Shown here: piece by piece, positions 49,096 to 49,779 of the stretch
Layout: each line of letters opens with the position of its first letter
Position numbering within the stretch: position 1 is the stretch's first letter
Source of the DNA: CAZNPW01 sp964575185
GTDB taxonomy: Bacteria > Pseudomonadota > Alphaproteobacteria > Rhodobacterales > Rhodobacteraceae
DNA length: 49,779 bases
NCBI GenBank assembly: GCA_964575185.1
Contig: CAZNPW010000023.1
Location: 1-49,779, forward strand
Reading direction: 5' to 3'
Notes under the pieces: generated by a model
Databases searched by the model: none
The model's input: the letters and a program-made list of their open reading frames with translations, nothing else
What the model was told of the DNA's origin: nothing
Made by a program: the position numbers and the translations under genes

Positions 49096-49779
49096 TCACG
49101 CCTGGGCGGGTGCGGTCTGCCTGTGCCCCGCTGCCGTCGCCGGGGCGCGTGGAGCATCCGGCGTCAGCCACTCCCGCAGCAGGGCCACGGGATGCGCGCG
49201 CAGGGTCAGGCGGTAGGCGACGTAATCCTCCACCACCTCTTCGCCCTCCGTCAGCGCGGCGAAGGCCACCAGCGGCTCGGCGATGCCTTCATCCCCCATG
49301 TCGCCCGCGAACAGCGGCAGCGGGGCCGCGCCGTCGATGGCGCGGGCGGCCCACAGCGCGTCGCGGCGGTTCAGGTCCAGGCTCGCGAAGCAGTCGGCCT
49401 CGGCCAGCCGCGTCACCGTCGCCGGGCCCACCCCGGCACGCCGCCAGATGTCGGCGACCTGGGCATAGCCGTTGCCGCGCGCGGCGGCGATCCACAGCGC
49501 CTCGTCCTCGGGCACGCCCCTGATCTGCCGGAACCCCAGCCGCAGCGCGAGCCGGCCGTCGGGCTGCGGCTCCATCACGTTGTCCCAGTGGCTGCGGTTG
49601 ACGCAGGGCGGCAGCACGACCACCCCGTGCGCGCGCGCGTCGCGCACGATCTGCGCGGGGGCATAGAACCCCATCGGCTGGCTGTTCAGAAGCGCGCAGG
49701 CGAAGATGCCGGGGTGGTGGCGCTTGATCCAGGCGCTGGCGTAGACGAGAAGCGCAAAGCTCGCCGCGTGGCTTTCGGG
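49096..49779 (-). CDS. dnaE2: Error-prone DNA polymerase DnaE2, C-terminal part, apparently truncated
   Basis: The visible 227 codons begin at the window edge (ESHAASFALLVYASAWIKRH) and include LNSQPMGFYAPAQIVRDARA, PPCVNRSHWDNVMEP and LGFRQIRGVPEDEALWIAAA, typical of DnaE2, the SOS-induced mutasome polymerase with ImuA/ImuB. The helix-hairpin-helix area (RAGVGPATVTRLAEADCFAS) is intact. After YRLTLRAHPVALLREWL the chain ends with APATAAGHRQTAPAQA. Normal DnaE2 continues for roughly 130-150 residues (an OB-fold region). The stop is 13 bases from the triple palindrome. Confidence 0.85.
   Translation of the reverse strand, partial: PESHAASFALLVYASAWIKRHHPGIFACALLNSQPMGFYAPAQIVRDARAHGVVVLPPCVNRSHWDNVMEPQPDGRLALRLGFRQIRGVPEDEALWIAAARGNGYAQVADIWRRAGVGPATVTRLAEADCFASLDLNRRDALWAARAIDGAAPLPLFAGDMGDEGIAEPLVAFAALTEGEEVVEDYVAYRLTLRAHPVALLREWLTPDAPRAPATAAGHRQTAPAQA

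Overview
The window is a GC-rich, densely packed piece of an alphaproteobacterial chromosome, most likely from Rhodobacterales (Rhodobacteraceae/Paracoccaceae). The evidence is the gene order ffh ... rpsP-rimM-trmD-rplS-rpmE-mipZ, an F0-only ATP synthase operon with separate b and b' subunits, glcDEF, and an rpoE-chrR pair divergent from a five-gene operon in the order known from Rhodobacter sphaeroides (RSP_1091 to RSP_1087, from memory). Most genes overlap by 1-4 bases or are a few bases apart. No tRNA, rRNA, CRISPR array or intact insertion sequence was seen.

Layout. 1-1080: start of a universal stress protein and a LysR regulator, both leftward. 1341-8932: SRP protein Ffh, three tandem GNAT acetyltransferases, chorismate mutase, then ribosomal and RNA-modification genes (rpsP, a 59-codon membrane-peptide gene, rimM, a membrane protein, trmD, rplS, rpmE) and the division-site ATPase MipZ. 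8916-10975: a 50-codon ORF, malonyl-CoA synthetase and an ArsR regulator. 11147-13676: atpI-atpB-atpE-atpF'-atpF, ending at a four-copy 20-bp palindromic tandem repeat. 13776-17087: OmpA-type lipoprotein, an AraC/O6-alkylguanine methyltransferase fusion, endonuclease III and a PfkB kinase. 17160-22454 (leftward): Hsp20 with a sigma-32-type promoter, a secreted serine protease and glycolate oxidase glcFED. 22669-29309: DUF599 protein, an ECF sigma factor overlapping a membrane VWA protein, a DUF3857/transglutaminase protein and a BciB/FrhB-like iron-sulfur flavoprotein. 29516-32908: cold-shock protein and a purine/allantoin catabolic cluster (allA, allE, a puuE-uraD fusion, divergent uraH). 33028-42608: DUF2125 protein, FadH-type reductase, histidine kinase, EF-hand protein, LysR regulator, OmpA protein, GNAT, CinA-type protein and methionine aminopeptidase. 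42663-48730: chrR and rpoE leftward, and rightward the FAD oxidoreductase, DUF1365, MFS, DUF3833 and SDR operon. 48731-49779: a decayed MazF/PemK toxin fragment, three back-to-back palindromes and the 3' end of a DnaE2 gene that looks truncated.

The most interesting region is the right end. The ChrR anti-sigma factor keeps both zinc-ligand histidines of its N-terminal domain, but the two cysteines of the CxxC motif are serines. Its C-terminal cupin site looks intact, and two divergent RpoE-type promoters flank the locus. This suggests a rewired or weakened singlet-oxygen switch. Beside it lies a small scar made of a toxin remnant, a triple palindrome and a DnaE2 that stops before its usual OB-fold tail. 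Other structures worth checking are the 20-bp palindrome array after atpF, a dispersed intergenic element in two copies (one split by a perfect inverted repeat), and a terminator hairpin whose 3' arm is the fadH ribosome-binding site.
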